Of a stretch of 64,000 nucleotides of DNA, positions 36,632-48,394 are shown in pieces. The position numbers and the translations under genes are program-made. Origin of the DNA: Omphiscola glabra (Eukaryota > Mollusca > Gastropoda > Lymnaeidae); assembly GCA_964017045.1 (NCBI GenBank), contig OZ024807.1:14330941-14394940 (forward strand), written 5' to 3'. The notes beneath the pieces were generated by a model. The model was not told the DNA's origin and did no database searches. It saw only the letters and a program-made list of their open reading frames with translations. How positions within the stretch are numbered: the first letter of the stretch is position 1; every line of letters begins with the position of its first letter.

Positions 36632-37045
36632 GGGACACAATCATGACTTATTTGACAGAATCACCACTTTTTGGACACAATCATCACTTATTGGACACAA
36701 TCACCACTTATTGGACACAATCACCACTTATTGGACACAATCACCACTTATTGGACACAATGACCACTTAGTGGACACAATCACCACTTATTGGACACAA
36801 TCATCACTTATTGGACACAATCACCATTTATTGAACACAATCACCACTTATTGGACACAATCACCACTTATTGGACACAATCACCACTTATTGGACACAA
36901 TCACCACTTATTGGACACACTCGCCACTTATCGGACACAATCACTACTTATTGGACACAATCACCACTTATTGGACACAATCACCACTTATTGGACACAA
37001 TCAACATTTATTGGACACAATCACCACTTATTGGTCACAATCGCC
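36632..37045. repeat. 20-bp minisatellite, about 21 copies
   Basis: Unit TTGGACACAATCACCACTTA, a few substitutions. Produces open frames in all three plus frames. Confidence 0.95.
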
Positions 37046-37584
37046 TATAATTCACTTCTAAAATAATTGGCGTTTCTAGCCTCTCAGCACCCCCCCCCCC
37101 CCCATACACACACCTTTTTGAAAAACTCATTTGTTGGGTACATTCCACAAAACGTCAGGCAGGAGGAGGGTATGAGGGTGGACGCACAATTGTACATGAT
37201 CCACCACCCCCATACCCTCCTCCCAAATCCCACCCCCGATCCCACCCCACCCTATGGATAAAATATCCCAAGAGTTTTATTACAAAGCTTCCCACTCCAG
37301 ACAAATTACTGTGACCTGCGAGAACGTTTGGCAGAACTCTCAAGTCTCAAGGTCATTGTGCTCTAGTTGCTAAGTGCCATCTAGGTTACTGTCACCTCCC
37401 CCCGGTTCGAAAGCACCCCGGCGTCATCTGTCCACGCCACTCCGGCGCTACCCGTAAATGTTCAAGTACTCCCCCCCCCACAAAGGACGGACGTGTGGAC
37501 AAAGTGGGGGGGGGGGTGAGTTATAACCTACATAACATGATTAACAGAAACTCACGGGAGCACTGTTACGACAGGCTGGACGTT
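37046..37584. other. Spacer
   Basis: No gene recognised; C run at about 37090-37103 and G run at about 37506-37516. Confidence 0.5.
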
Positions 37585-37800
37585 ACTTTGTTTAGTTTGG
37601 ATGTAACGGTCATTAGATAGGATCTAACTGTCATTTGATTGGATGTAACAGTCATTAGATTGGATGTAACTGTTATTAAATTGGATGTCACGGTAAGTAC
37701 ATTGTTTGTATGTTACGGTCAGTGAATTGTTTGTATGTCACGGTCATAGTACATCTTATGGTACTGTCATTAATTAGTAAGTATCGGTCGCTAATCAGTA
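37585..37800. repeat. Degenerate 21-25-bp repeat
   Basis: About nine diverged copies of a unit like TTGGATGTAACGGTCATTAGA. Confidence 0.7.
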
Positions 37801-37829
37801 GTTTAAACAGATCCCAGCATAAGGTCTGA

Positions 37830-37918
37830 AGATGTGAAGAAAATGGAAAGAGCTGGAATGAGACCTGGCCAGATTCAGGTGGTCAGAAAGGGTCCATGAC
37901 ATCTGTTCAGCATGGTTG
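37830..37918 (+). pseudogene. Possible LINE C-terminal tail fragment
   Basis: One plus-strand frame reads WKELE, a stop, then DLARFRWSERVHDICSAW. The pattern W.ELE..A.DR.RW...V..LC is common at the end of some LINE ORF2 proteins. The stretch is short and contains a stop, so the call is weak. Confidence 0.25.
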
Positions 37919-37950
37919 TATCAATGGATGTATCCTTGGATGTATGAATG

Positions 37951-38325
37951 CGTATCCGGAAATTTGTTTGAAAGACATTTTATCGACGGAAAATTGATCG
38001 CATTATTTTGTTTTACTATACCGTTCAAAAAGAAATTTGACGAAAATTTGATTGTGTGAACTGAAAAAAACCAACAACCAAACTTCCATCGATGACATGT
38101 CTTTCAAACAAATTTCCGGTAACCAGTGGCGTAGCGAGCTTAACTCGCGCCCGGGGCACAATACCTTTTTAGCGCCCCCCCCCCAATACCTTTTTAGCGC
38201 CCCCCAATTCGAAAACCATACAATATTATAGTAAAATATACCATTTGGCGCCCCTTTGTGAGTAGCGCCCGGGCATGATGCCCCCCCTTGCCCCCCCCCC
38301 CTCACTACGCCACTGCCGGTAACCG
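37951..38325. mobile_element. Inverted-repeat MITE, copy 2, interrupted by a hAT MITE
   Basis: Same family as the element at 30179: starts CGTATCCGGAAATTTG and ends CAAATTTCCGGTAACCG. Flanks TATGAATG (37943-37950) and TATCAATG (38326-38333) match at seven of eight bases. Without the inserted hAT element and its extra target copy, the MITE is about 175 bp, shorter than copy 1. Confidence 0.75.
38124..38315 (+). mobile_element. hAT-like MITE (192 bp) nested in MITE copy 2
   Basis: Starts CAGTGGCGTAGCGAG and ends CTCACTACGCCACTG, good terminal inverted repeats. Flanks CCGGTAAC (38116-38123 and 38316-38323) are identical, a perfect 8-bp hAT target duplication. The interior is built of AGCGCCCCCC-type segments and has no coding capacity. 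Confidence 0.9.
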
Positions 38326-38551
38326 TATCAATGGATTTATCATTGGATTTTTTAGTGGACATTCTAAATGGTGAAGCAGAGCAGGAGAGCTCAGTGAATC
38401 CTTGAGTTTTCAGATTGGTGTTTTGACTGCCTATAGATAAAAAATATTTTCTTTATCGGGTTTTCCTTTCCCCAAATTTGTTTTTTTTGCAATACCTAGC
38501 CCTAAACACCATACAAAAGGGGGGAGGGTGGAGCTAATGTCACGCAACTAA
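38326..38551. other. Spacer
   Basis: Nothing recognised. Confidence 0.5.
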
Positions 38552-38927
38552 ATGGACTACGATGAGTCGATTGTTTTGTCACGTGATAAGCGTAAGTACG
38601 AGTAAGACTTCCGGTAGGCTGTCTGCAACACACTAGTCGCTCACAAATTTTTCTTCAAAAAACTTTCTTCCTTTAATCATAACTGAATTATAATTATTGT
38701 CATATTTATGAATGTCATTTAAAAAACACGTGTGTTCAAGAATATTTTGAAAAGTAAAATGTTTAATTAACTTTGGGGAAGCGCTGATGGAGACAAACAT
38801 TTTCTTTAAAATTAATAATGGCTGATCAGCTGTTATCCGTTGTTATCTGTTGTTACGTGTAGCATAGGCTACCGAAGGCTTACTCGTATCACGTGACAAA
38901 ACAAGGAAGTGACTCATCGTAGTCCAT
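38552..38927. mobile_element. Inverted-repeat MITE of another family (376 bp)
   Basis: Left arm ATGGACTACGATGAGTC..., right arm ...GACTCATCGTAGTCCAT. The arms keep pairing inward through TTTTGTCACGTGAT and TACGAGTAAG for about 60 bp with small gaps. TAA lies outside each end (38549-38551 and 38928-38930), which would suit a 3-bp PIF/Harbinger-type duplication. No coding. Confidence 0.7.
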
Positions 38928-38930
38928 TAA

Positions 38931-40159
38931 TTCCAACTAAAAAAACTAACCTATACGTCCAATTCACAACGAGACTCTTTATATTAATATATATATACAC
39001 ACATATAAACCGAAAAACCCTCCTCTTAAAAAAGCTTATTTCCCCTTTGATGATTCCACTCATTGAGGCCATTGTTTGTTCGCGATAAAGTCTGCATCAG
39101 GACCGTCAAAACTGATAGTGCAGTTGACGATAAACAGCAAGTGACCAAAATTCTTTTCAGCTCCACCATTACCAATTTACGACATTGATTTCCCCCGCCA
39201 AACTTGTGCTCTCACCCCCCCCACCTCTTTTTCCACCAAAGAGTGTCTTTTCGGCAGGTTGATACAGCGTCCACCGGCCCAGAAAAAAGGGGGAGGTAAT
39301 GGCCCTTTCACCACACCCCCCCCCCCCCCCACAGGCCACTTGCCTGACCGCTCAAACACGCGGCTAACACCAGGGAACGCCTCACGGTGGTCGTTTCTAG
39401 AGGGCTCTTAAGTCCAGGGACACTTGCGCCTCTACTAAATACCCTAACCAATCTCTGTCACGCCTTTTCTCGCGCCAATACTCGCAGTCATCACGGCTGA
39501 CATGCCCGTTAAAGCCGCATTTTAATTTGAAAGGTCTTTTGCGTTGGGTCTTGTCTCATTGTGCGATGAATAGGAAACAAAAATCATAAAGTAATCACTC
39601 CCCCCCCCCCCCCTTTTTTTTTTCCACGTCATCTGCTCCAGTCCCTTACAAAAGACCACTGTCCATAACGGTTGACCGTGTCCAGAAACTGGATGTCAAG
39701 ATTTTCACTAAAGTCAAAAGTGTATTCAGGGCAGTAAGGTAGACATAAATAAGTCTGGAGTTTCTTGTCGGATTCTGTCGGTAGCAACACTTACTCAACA
39801 CATCGTTTTCTTCTTCTCTCTCTCTGTCTTTTTTTTTTATGTCCAAGAAATAAATCCATTCAAAGTACAGTATTTTTTCCATCTCGAGTGCCGCAAAATG
39901 TAATGCTATACAATGATACTGCCACACACTTTCCACTTTGATTGTGTGGACACATTTTCTTGGTGTTTATGCGTCGCCTCCCCCCCCCCCCCCCACTCCA
40001 AACCCTTTGTTTCCCGTGACCTAGAGATGAACTCATGTGGTTAACATTTCTGTTCCTTTTCCCTACGACACAAGAACAAAGGTCACAACAAAATTCAAGA
40101 AGCCTCTGGCTTTCTAACAGTGTGGTATAACAATGCCTAGTACCACACTCCCAGAGAGA
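38931..40159. other. Spacer with C runs
   Basis: No gene recognised. C runs near 39318-39331, 39600-39613 and 39979-39994. Confidence 0.5.
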
Positions 40160-40575
40160 TTTAACTCCAAAGGAGACCCCACTCACAGAGAGACCCCACT
40201 CCCAGAGGGACCCCACTCTCAGAGGTACCCCACTGAGAGAGAGACCCCACTCCCAGAGAGACCCCACTCACAGGGAGACCCCACTTCCAGAGAGACCCCC
40301 ACTCCCAGAGAGACCCCACTCACAGATAGACCCCACTCACAGAGAGACCCCACTCCCAGAGAGACCCCACTCAAAGAGAGACCCCACTCACAGAGAGACC
40401 CCACTCACAGAGAGACCCCACTCCCAGAGAGACCCCACTCCCAGAGAGACCTTACACCCAGAGAGACCCCACTCACAGAGAGACCCCACGCCCAGAGAGA
40501 CCCCACTCCCAGAGTGTCCCCACTCCCAGAGAGACCCCACTCCGAGAGAGACCCCACGCCCAGAGGGTCACCCCA
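40160..40575. repeat. 17-bp minisatellite, about 24 copies
   Basis: Unit CCCCACTCACAGAGAGA with CAC/CCC variants. Confidence 0.95.
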
Positions 40576-41044
40576 TTATGACTGACAGCGTTTGCTTGCG
40601 GTGTGCGGTCGTACTGGTAACTTATTCACCACAAACCATTTCCTTGATCGTTATAGACTGTATCAACTTCTTTAACGTACCGGGCTAACTGTGTAGTTGA
40701 GGTTCCATTTTGTATGAGAAATACTAGCACACATAAATTGTAATGTGTAAATGGCACGTGTTTATGGTGTCGTTGTACATCTTGCCAGCTTGGTGTTGCA
40801 GTAGCACTGGTGGCGTCTTGTTAACTTAAACTTAAAGAGCCACTAGTAAACGAACTAACTCGCTGAGTTATTTTCCGGTGCGAAAATTACAGAGACAGGG
40901 ACTTAAGCATGATTGCAAATATTCAGCCATGGTTAACGTTTGAGAACAGTGCTATCAACAAATATGTGTTTTTTTTAAAGAATCCTTTATTGTGGGGTGG
41001 GCGGCGTGCGGGCTCCTGCACGTTCGAAGTGAAGCTCTAGGTAG
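40576..41044. other. Spacer
   Basis: Nothing recognised. Confidence 0.5.
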
Positions 41045-41166
41045 ACAGGATTCATATCTCCAAGGGACACAGGACTCATCTCCGCAAAGGAGATAGGACT
41101 TATCTCCGCAAAGGAGACAGGACTCATGTCCGCAAAGGAGACAGGACACATCTCCCCATGGGAGAC
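41045..41166. repeat. 24-bp tandem repeat, five copies
   Basis: Unit TCTCCGCAAAGGAGACAGGA; each unit contains a small inverted repeat, CTCC...GGAG. Confidence 0.85.
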
Positions 41167-41402
41167 ATTAAAAAAATCAAGATTAAATCATGGTGAATGT
41201 GAAGAAATAAATATTTTTATCTGCTAAATATCATTACATTAAAAAAATTGCATAATATTGAAAGAGCATTGGCAAGATTTGAGATGCAATCGCAAGTGGA
41301 AAAAAAAATCCCAATATTCAGGGCATTGTCATCGCCGTGGGAAAGATTGGCGAGATACAAGGGCCTCTGACGTCATCGGAGGCCGGGCCATCATAAAAAG
41401 GG
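41167..41402. other. Spacer
   Basis: Nothing recognised. Confidence 0.5.
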
Positions 41403-41507
41403 ATGACATGGTGGACATTACATAATGTTCATTACATGGTGGATATTACATATGTTTATTACATGGTGGACGTTACAAGATGTTATTACATTGTGGACAT
41501 TACACCA
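41403..41507. repeat. Degenerate 25-30-bp repeat
   Basis: Four copies of a unit like ACATGGTGGACATTACATAA. Confidence 0.7.
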
Positions 41508-41517
41508 TGAAACAGCT

Positions 41518-41925
41518 GATATGAATGGACTGTGTTCTTCTTGACCGATGAGTGGACTGTGTACTTCTTGACCGTTGAGTGGACTGTGTACTTTTTGACC
41601 TGTGAGTGGACTGTGTACTTCTTGACCGATGAGTGGACTGTGTTCTTTCTTGACCCGTGAGTGGACTGTGTTCTTTCTTGACCCGTGAGTGGACTGTGTT
41701 CTTTCTTGACCCGTGAGTGGACTGTGTTCTTCTTGACCCATGAGTGTACTTTGTTTTTCTTGACCCATGAGTGCACATGGACTGTGTAATTCTTGACCAA
41801 TGAGTGGACTGTGTTCTTCTTGACCTGTGAGTGGACTTTGATCTTCTTGACCCATGAGTGCACATGGACTGTTTACTTCTTGACCAATGAGTGGACAGTG
41901 TACTTCTTGACCATTGAAATGGCTG
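41518..41925. repeat. 27-28-bp minisatellite
   Basis: About fifteen copies of a unit near GAGTGGACTGTGTTCTTCTT. Some units gain a base (TTTCTTG), and two longer ones contain CACATGGACTGT. Confidence 0.9.
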
Positions 41926-42654
41926 CACTCTTCCCTGCGATGGATGCTGAGACAGAAGGAATGACTAGGAGTAGAGAGGTTTGTATTGGAAAACAAAAGA
42001 TATTTTTGTCTTGAGGGACGAAAGTGCGTGGGGGTCAGGAGGAAGGCGATTAGAATCGATGCAACAGCCACAACAAACTTCTACATTGTTGATTACATTC
42101 ACGTCATTCTTAGAGTCATGTTTCTCCGCTTTATCTAAGTGATAATTATATTTGCTAAACAAATTAACATTTCTTGTGTTTCTGGTCCAAAGTCACTGTA
42201 GCGGACCACATACATGCGAGTCTGACATGACACGGCCCACCTACGACACTTCAAACCTATTGAGGTCATACCGGGACGTGCCTTGACGTTGTCCAAATTA
42301 CGTGTATCGTTAAGCACATGTTTCAGCTACGGTGTTGCTGTAGGAAACGGATGTTGGCACCCTCATGAAAATCTTGGACATGGCATTGAGTACACGTCAT
42401 TTGTGATGATGGCAAATGCGATTTTTTAAAAAGGAAAAAAAAATAATTTTACAAATACGTGGAGTTGACATATTTGAACTTTTTGGGTGATACACATTTA
42501 GCGGAAATTACTTTTTAATAAAATGTCTAGTGTACTAAGGATGTTTGTACAACTGACATGGATGTACAGCTGTACATGACATGGCATGTGAATGCATTTA
42601 AATCAGATGCGACACTGAATAATATCACTGCCGGAACTGAATATGACGTTCAAC
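41926..42654. other. Spacer
   Basis: No gene recognised. Confidence 0.5.
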
Positions 42655-43100
42655 AATGAGTCAGGAGTAAGGAGTCAGAATGAAGAGCCAGAGGAGTCAG
42701 GAGTGAGGAGTCAGGAGTGATGAGTCGGGAGTGAGAAGTGAGAAGTCACAAGTGAGGAGTCAGGGGTGAGGAGTCAGGCGTCAATAGTGATGAGTCATGA
42801 GTCAAGAGTCAGGAGTCGGGAGTGAGGAGTCAGGAGTGACGAGTCAGGAGTAAAGAGTCAGGAGTAAAGAGTCATGAGTGAGAAGTGAGGAGTCTGGAGT
42901 GAGGAGTCACAAGTGAGGAGTCAGGCGTCAATAGTGATGAGTCAAGAGTCAGGAGTGAGGCGTCGGGAGTGAGGAGTCGGGAGTGACGAGTCAGGAGTAA
43001 GGAGTCATGAGTGAGAAGTGAGGAGTCACAAGTGAGGAGTCACAAGTGAGGAGTCAGGCGTCAATAGTGATGAGTCATGAGTCACGAATGATGAGTCAGA
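42655..43100. repeat. Degenerate minisatellite of GAGTCAGGAGT type
   Basis: A basic 7-11-bp unit (GTGAGGAGTCA and relatives) builds larger blocks. A block with CAGGCGTCAATAGTGATGAG appears at about 42775, 42923 and 43056. Confidence 0.85.
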
Positions 43101-43950
43101 ACTTCATAAAAAGGAACACACAACAAGTATTGACTGGCAACTGTTGACTTAAACTCAGCTACAGATCCAAGCAGCCTTGCCATAAAAAAACGTCATATGT
43201 ATATTTTTTTAATAATAACCAAAGAAAACCTAACAAAATACATCGACAACTGCTCGTAACAGACCCCCCCCCCCCCCACACGCTCCCAACACAGCAACAT
43301 TCTAACCTTCCATCAGACTATGTATTCTTGTAACTCCCACCCCATTCCCCACTCCTGTACTATTCGCCTGCCCTATCCTTCTCCATATCCTTCCATCTTA
43401 CAGTGCAGGTAAGAAATACACCCTCATCCCCCCACCCCGGCCAGTTACTGCTACCTGGACCGAAGTTTGCAATTAAGCTACGATTTCGGTGCCATTCTTA
43501 ACCCGCTCCACGATTCCATCAAGAAAATATGAATAAAAGTTAACGATTCGGCCCGTGCCAAATTGATTTGCCATGTTACTGGTAGCGGCCGCCCTTTATG
43601 ACAGAGTTCTGCGGGATAATGCACTTCCGCCTGCGCTAAGAGGCGACTGTGCATGGGCCGGAAGTGGAACTTCGACTATAGAGAAAGAGAAGAGAAAAAA
43701 AATGGAGTACAATCCAACGGCCCATGCGCAAACGTTGAAAACAAAACGACGGGGCAAGGAGCGCGTGCTGCCTCGCTTTGGAAGCGCCATCAGATGAAAC
43801 CGAGCATATACGAAAACAGGGATCGGAGTTCTGATGACAGCCGATCTGTTTCTCGAGGCGTGCCCACAAGCGGTTTCATTGTTCAAATAGGTGGTGGACG
43901 GGTCGCCGTGGAGTCAGTCCGCCTCTATGATGTTCAGTCGAGTCCAGTTG
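43101..43950. other. Spacer with overlapping open frames
   Basis: Open frames of 74-100 codons on both strands at 43573-43955 have no domain I recognise, and CpG is more frequent here than nearby. A host exon cannot be excluded, but no splice or domain evidence supports one. Confidence 0.4.
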
Positions 43951-43958
43951 GGTGAATG

Positions 43959-44158
43959 CAGAGGGGTGGCTAGAGTGTTTGGCGCCCGGGGACACGATTC
44001 AGTTTTACCCCCCTCTCCTTTACTTTTTTTCCCCCAACTTCTTAGCCTATTATTTTGATTAAAACACCAAAAACAGCCAAAACACATGAGGGCGCCTGTA
44101 ACTAAAGTCTGGCGCACGAGTACATCTGCCCCGCTGCACCCCCTTAGCTACGTCCCTG
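43959..44158 (+). mobile_element. hAT-like MITE (200 bp), relative of the one at 38124
   Basis: Starts CAGAGGGGTGGCTAGAGTG and ends CCCCTTAGCTACGTCCCTG, so the termini are imperfect inverted repeats. It shares TTTGGCGCCCGGGG-type interior with the 38124 copy. Flanks GGTGAATG (43951-43958) and GATGAATG (44159-44166) match at seven of eight bases. Confidence 0.75.
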
Positions 44159-44166
44159 GATGAATG

Positions 44167-44676
44167 GTTGGGTGGATGGTTCGGTTAATGGTTGAGCGAA
44201 TCATTATGATGGAGAGTTGCAGATGGTCAGTTATGGTGAGTGATGAGTTATGACAGTGCGTGAGCGTTATGAACGCTGAAATATTTTAGGTATGTATCAA
44301 ATGATTTTTGATTTATAAGATCAAAGAGTGGGTGCAATGGAGACATTGTCAAGTATAAACGATCAACATAAATATCCTGATGGTTAGTTTATCGTGATGC
44401 TGAATTTATCATGAGGGGACTGTTTATCATGATAGGCAGTTTATTGTGATGGTGAATATATTTTATGGCAGAGGGTGGATTATTGAAGCTCTCGTTTGAG
44501 CCGGGGAGTGGATTATTGGTGGAGGGACGTGTCCCTGGATTAACAATGTAAACATCAGTGATTCTCAAAATGTTGTAATTGAGTTGAAGGGCGTATCCAA
44601 TCTCAATATGGTGGTAGGAAGAAGGGACGGGGATATCACAAGGCGGTGCTTTTTTTTTTAGGAGTGGGGTTGTGGC
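44167..44676. other. Spacer
   Basis: Diverged short repeats of TTTATCATGATGG type at 44385-44460; otherwise nothing recognised. Confidence 0.5.
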
Positions 44677-45103
44677 GGCATTCTAGGTCCCCTATTTAAT
44701 GTGACGTATCTTTAGGGGGGGGGGATAGCATTCTAGGTCTCCTATTTAATGTGACGTATCTTTAGGGGGGGGGGTAGCATTCTAGGTCCCCTATTTAATG
44801 TGACGTATCTTTAGGGGGGGGGGGATAGCATTCTAGGTCCCCTATTTAATGTGACGTATCTTTCGGGGGGGGGGGGATAGCATTCTAGGTCCCTTATTTA
44901 ATGTGACGTATCTTTAGGGGGGGGGGAGGATAGCATTCTAGGTCCCCTATTTAATGTAACGTATCTTTAGGGGGGGGGGATAGCACTCTAGGTCCCCTAT
45001 TTAATGTGACGTATCTTTAGGGGGGGGATAGCACTCTAGGTCCCCTATTTAATGTGACGTATCTTTAGGGGGGGATAGCATTCTAGGTCCACTATTTAAT
45101 AAT
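44677..45103. repeat. 47-53-bp array punctuated by G runs, 9 copies
   Basis: Each unit has ATTCTAGGTCCCCTATTTAA then TGTGACGTATCTTTA, then a G run of 6-12 bases. Unit length varies mainly through the G run. Confidence 0.93.
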
Positions 45104-45382
45104 ATTTGGCGTAAATTTGGGGGTGGGGGAGGTAGGGTTGCATGCTTGATCCTCTATGTAATGTCATATGAAGTATGTTTTGGGGAAGAGTGGCATTTTA
45201 ATTGTTGTTCCAGTATTTAATGTCTTAGGGATTATTTATGGTTTGTGGTTTATATGAATTAGGGATTGGTAGGGTGGGGGAACGGGAAGTAACTAATATC
45301 TCTTTCCCCCCCCCCCCCCCCCCCCCCCCGCAGGGTTGTCATTAACTTTAATAGCTCAACTTTTTTCAATGCATAGCCGTTA
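45104..45382. other. Spacer with long C run
   Basis: A C run of about 23 bases ends at 45329, next to the following array. No gene. Confidence 0.5.
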
Positions 45383-45782
45383 AACATGTAGATATTAAAC
45401 ATGTAGATATTAAACACATAGATATTAAACATGTAGATATTAAACACGTAGATATCAAACACGTAGATATTAAACAAGTAGATATTAAACACGTAGATAT
45501 TAAACACGTAGATATTAAACATGTAGATATTAAACACGTAGATTTTAAACACGTAGATATATTCAACACGTAGATATTAAACACGTAGATATTAAACACG
45601 TAAATATTAAACATGTAGATATTAAACACGTAGTTATTAAACACGTAAATATTAAACACGTAGATATATTCAACACGTAGATATTAAACACGTAGATATT
45701 AAACACGTAGTTATTAAACACGTAGATATTAAACACCTAGATATTAAACACGTAGATATTAAACACGTAGATATTAAACAGC
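45383..45782. repeat. 15-bp minisatellite, about 26 copies
   Basis: Unit ACACGTAGATATTAA, variants ACATG, GTTATT and two units with an extra ATTC. Five-codon period. Confidence 0.95.
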
Positions 45783-46037
45783 CTTGAAAGAAACAAAGAC
45801 GCTGACCAATGGCACGTTCGACGAATACCTCAATGGCTTAGTCAGTAGTCTGAGACGGTGTCGAGCGGTTGTCTGGCACCGTAAGGTGGGTGTTCTCCTC
45901 ATCCCCCTCTCCTGGGTGAAGCTCAAACGTCTGTGATGACAGTTTTCGTTAAGAATCTTCAGCTGTCATATGTCAGCGTTTTTGAAGGTGAAGTTCTTCT
46001 ATAAAAGTTGATGTCAACCCCCCTCCCCCCCCCCCAT
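45783..46037. other. Spacer
   Basis: Nothing recognised. Confidence 0.5.
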
Positions 46038-46543
46038 CCCAGAGTTACAACATTGTATCATGGGTCCCAGAGTCCCGAAATTGTATTATGGGTCCCAGAG
46101 TTTCAACATTGTATTATGGGTCCCAGAGTTTCAACATTGTATCATGGGTCCCAGAGTTACAACATTGTATCATGGGTCTCAGAGTCCCGACATTGTATCA
46201 TGGATCCCAGAGTTCCGGCATTGTATCATGGGTCCCGTAGTTTCAACATTGTATCTTGGGTCCCAGAGTTCCGACATTGTATCATGGGTCCCAGAGTTCC
46301 AACATTGTATCATGGGTCCCAGAGTTCCAACATTGTATTATGGGTCCCTGAGTTCTAAAATTGTATCATGGGTCCCAGAGTTCCGACATTGTATCATGGG
46401 TCCCAGAGTTCCGACATTGTATCATGGGTCCCAGAGTTCCAACATTGTATCATGGGTCCCAGAGTTCCAACATTGTATCTTGGGTCCCAGAGTTACAACA
46501 TTGTATCATGGGTCCCAGAGTTCCAACATTGTATCATGGGTTT
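46038..46543. repeat. 28-bp minisatellite, about 18 copies
   Basis: Unit GTCCCAGAGTTCCAACATTG plus TATCATGG, with TTCCGA, TTTCAA and TTACAA variants. Confidence 0.95.
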
Positions 46544-46577
46544 ATACTTGCCATCGTTACATCACATCAACAAAGTT

Positions 46578-46757
46578 TAGTGGCGTAGAAAGGGGGGTGT
46601 GGGAGGGGCTGTCCGCCTCGGGGGGGGGGGTGGGCGCAATATTTTTTCTTTTGCGGAGGGGCGAACTGCAGTGCATTGGTTGTTTTTTTACGGAAGAGGG
46701 CAGCAAAATTTTCGACGAGCCCTTGGCGGCACCAACACTACAGCTATAGCTCCACTG
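46578..46757 (+). mobile_element. Possible hAT-like MITE, degraded (180 bp)
   Basis: Starts TAGTGGCGTAGAAAGGG and ends CTATAGCTCCACTG, resembling the TIRs of the 38124 and 43959 elements (CAGTGGCGTAGC...). The flanks give no clear 8-bp duplication, so it may be old. Confidence 0.5.
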
Positions 46758-48394
46758 CTTATAGTCCAATGACACCCAATCAACCAATATCCCCTTTGTT
46801 CATTTTAATCAGCCAATGCCTTTATTGATGATTACATTGCAATAATATGGTTTGCGTGTGTGTGTGTGTGTATGTGTGCGCGCGCGCGCAAAGTTTTGCG
46901 TGTTCCTGAAATAAGTATTTTTTAAACACTTTTGAACAGACTGCTGATTTGGGTACAACTTGCTATTGGATATGGTTTTTCTTTCTTTTCTTTTTTTTTA
47001 AAATTCGGACTCCATGTTATTGAAGATGGCGTCTCACTCTCTTGGCTCAAGACACGAAGTGCTGTGGGTTGGAGAATTATTATTATTATTTTTTTGGCAT
47101 TAATAACAACAACAACAAGTAGATGATCACTCAAGCAAACTTTAATATCACACAATCGCTTTGTTCAAGCAGGAACGTGTTCACGTGACAAACTAACCAA
47201 TGGTTAATACTCGGTTAATCACATGACTGAAACAACAGATTGATTGGCTACCACTAAAACAGTGCTGGCGCCAATGAAAACAACAAAAACATCACATGTC
47301 TGTAAATAAACCAATGGGTTTATGCTCGGTGCGAATAAATGCACCGATAACAGTGGTTCTCAGATTATGGACGGAGCGGATCAAGGAATGAAAAAAAAAA
47401 GGGTCCAAATGAATTAAGTAATAAATTAATAAAATGTATTTGAGATTTGCTGCATAGAAGATGACTGGCCAACTGATCAACTGACCAATTGAACAACGTT
47501 GGATGTCAACGTTTGAGCAGAATACATCATTTAAACAAATATATACATTTTTATTTCAGTGAAAGGGGGACAATTTTACGTACTCTCCATCCCACATTGG
47601 TCAATGTGGTCACCATGCTTTGTGTGCAGGGGGTTGCCTTCTTAAAGATATCAAAGAGATCAACAAAATATAACCATTTATATATGGGCTCCCAGTCATG
47701 ACATAACTCTGGGCAGACTCAGCTATATGGGCCCTAGGGCCTTAAGTTATTCACCTGATCCTGGCTAGATCTATTGATGTGAGCCACACGTAGCATTCAC
47801 CTGATTCTGGCCCGGGGGAATGACTTTACATGTCCTTATCGTGGTGATATTCCCATAAATACTCATACAGTTATTCTTTTTGTAAATATCGCTATCAAAA
47901 CCACACACATATTACGATAATTGATCGAGTAGTAGTCCATACATGACGCATACTTAATACCGAGGCTTTGCAATTGGGTTAAGAAATCACTCCTGCTCCA
48001 GCCCATGACGCCACGATGGTGTTTTTTAAAAATTATTAATACATTATCTTTTCATTTGAAAAAAAGAGGGGGGGGGGGGGGGGAGGTTCTGAAATCAATT
48101 CATCCTTGTATTTTATCAAAGCATTATTACTAAGTTTAATCAACAAATCCCAAGCACTCAAGTCCAAGCGTACCCGGAAGTGAGAAATAAACCAGTTTGC
48201 ACCAATGAGAACGCTGCTCGAACGGAAGTTGGTTTAAACGGAAATACTGAAGAAACAATTTTATTTTTATAAACCAAAAAGTTTAAATTTTCCCCAAATC
48301 TTTACTCACCCCCCATCCCCCCCGGCCTTCCCTTTAAAAAAATCTTCATTGAAGAAAAATCATTGTGAAAACTTCCGTTCTAATTAACTTATGT
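46758..48394. other. Spacer
   Basis: Contains a (TG)n-(CG)n tract at about 46854-46890 and a G run near 48068-48083. Open frames of 60-77 codons have no recognised domain. Confidence 0.5.

Noticed and set aside
43573..43955. Overlapping 74-100-codon frames as a host exon
   Set aside because: Open on both strands with no domain, no clear splice sites and no better frame. Kept only as a spacer note.
46922..47155. Frames near 47000 as part of a transposase
   Set aside because: No DDE or zinc-finger motif; ends in a trinucleotide A/T repeat.
47345..47380. Possible fourth SPIN-like end (CAGTGGTTCTCAGATTATGG)
   Set aside because: Only about 12 bases match the SPIN terminus and no partner end or duplication is found nearby.
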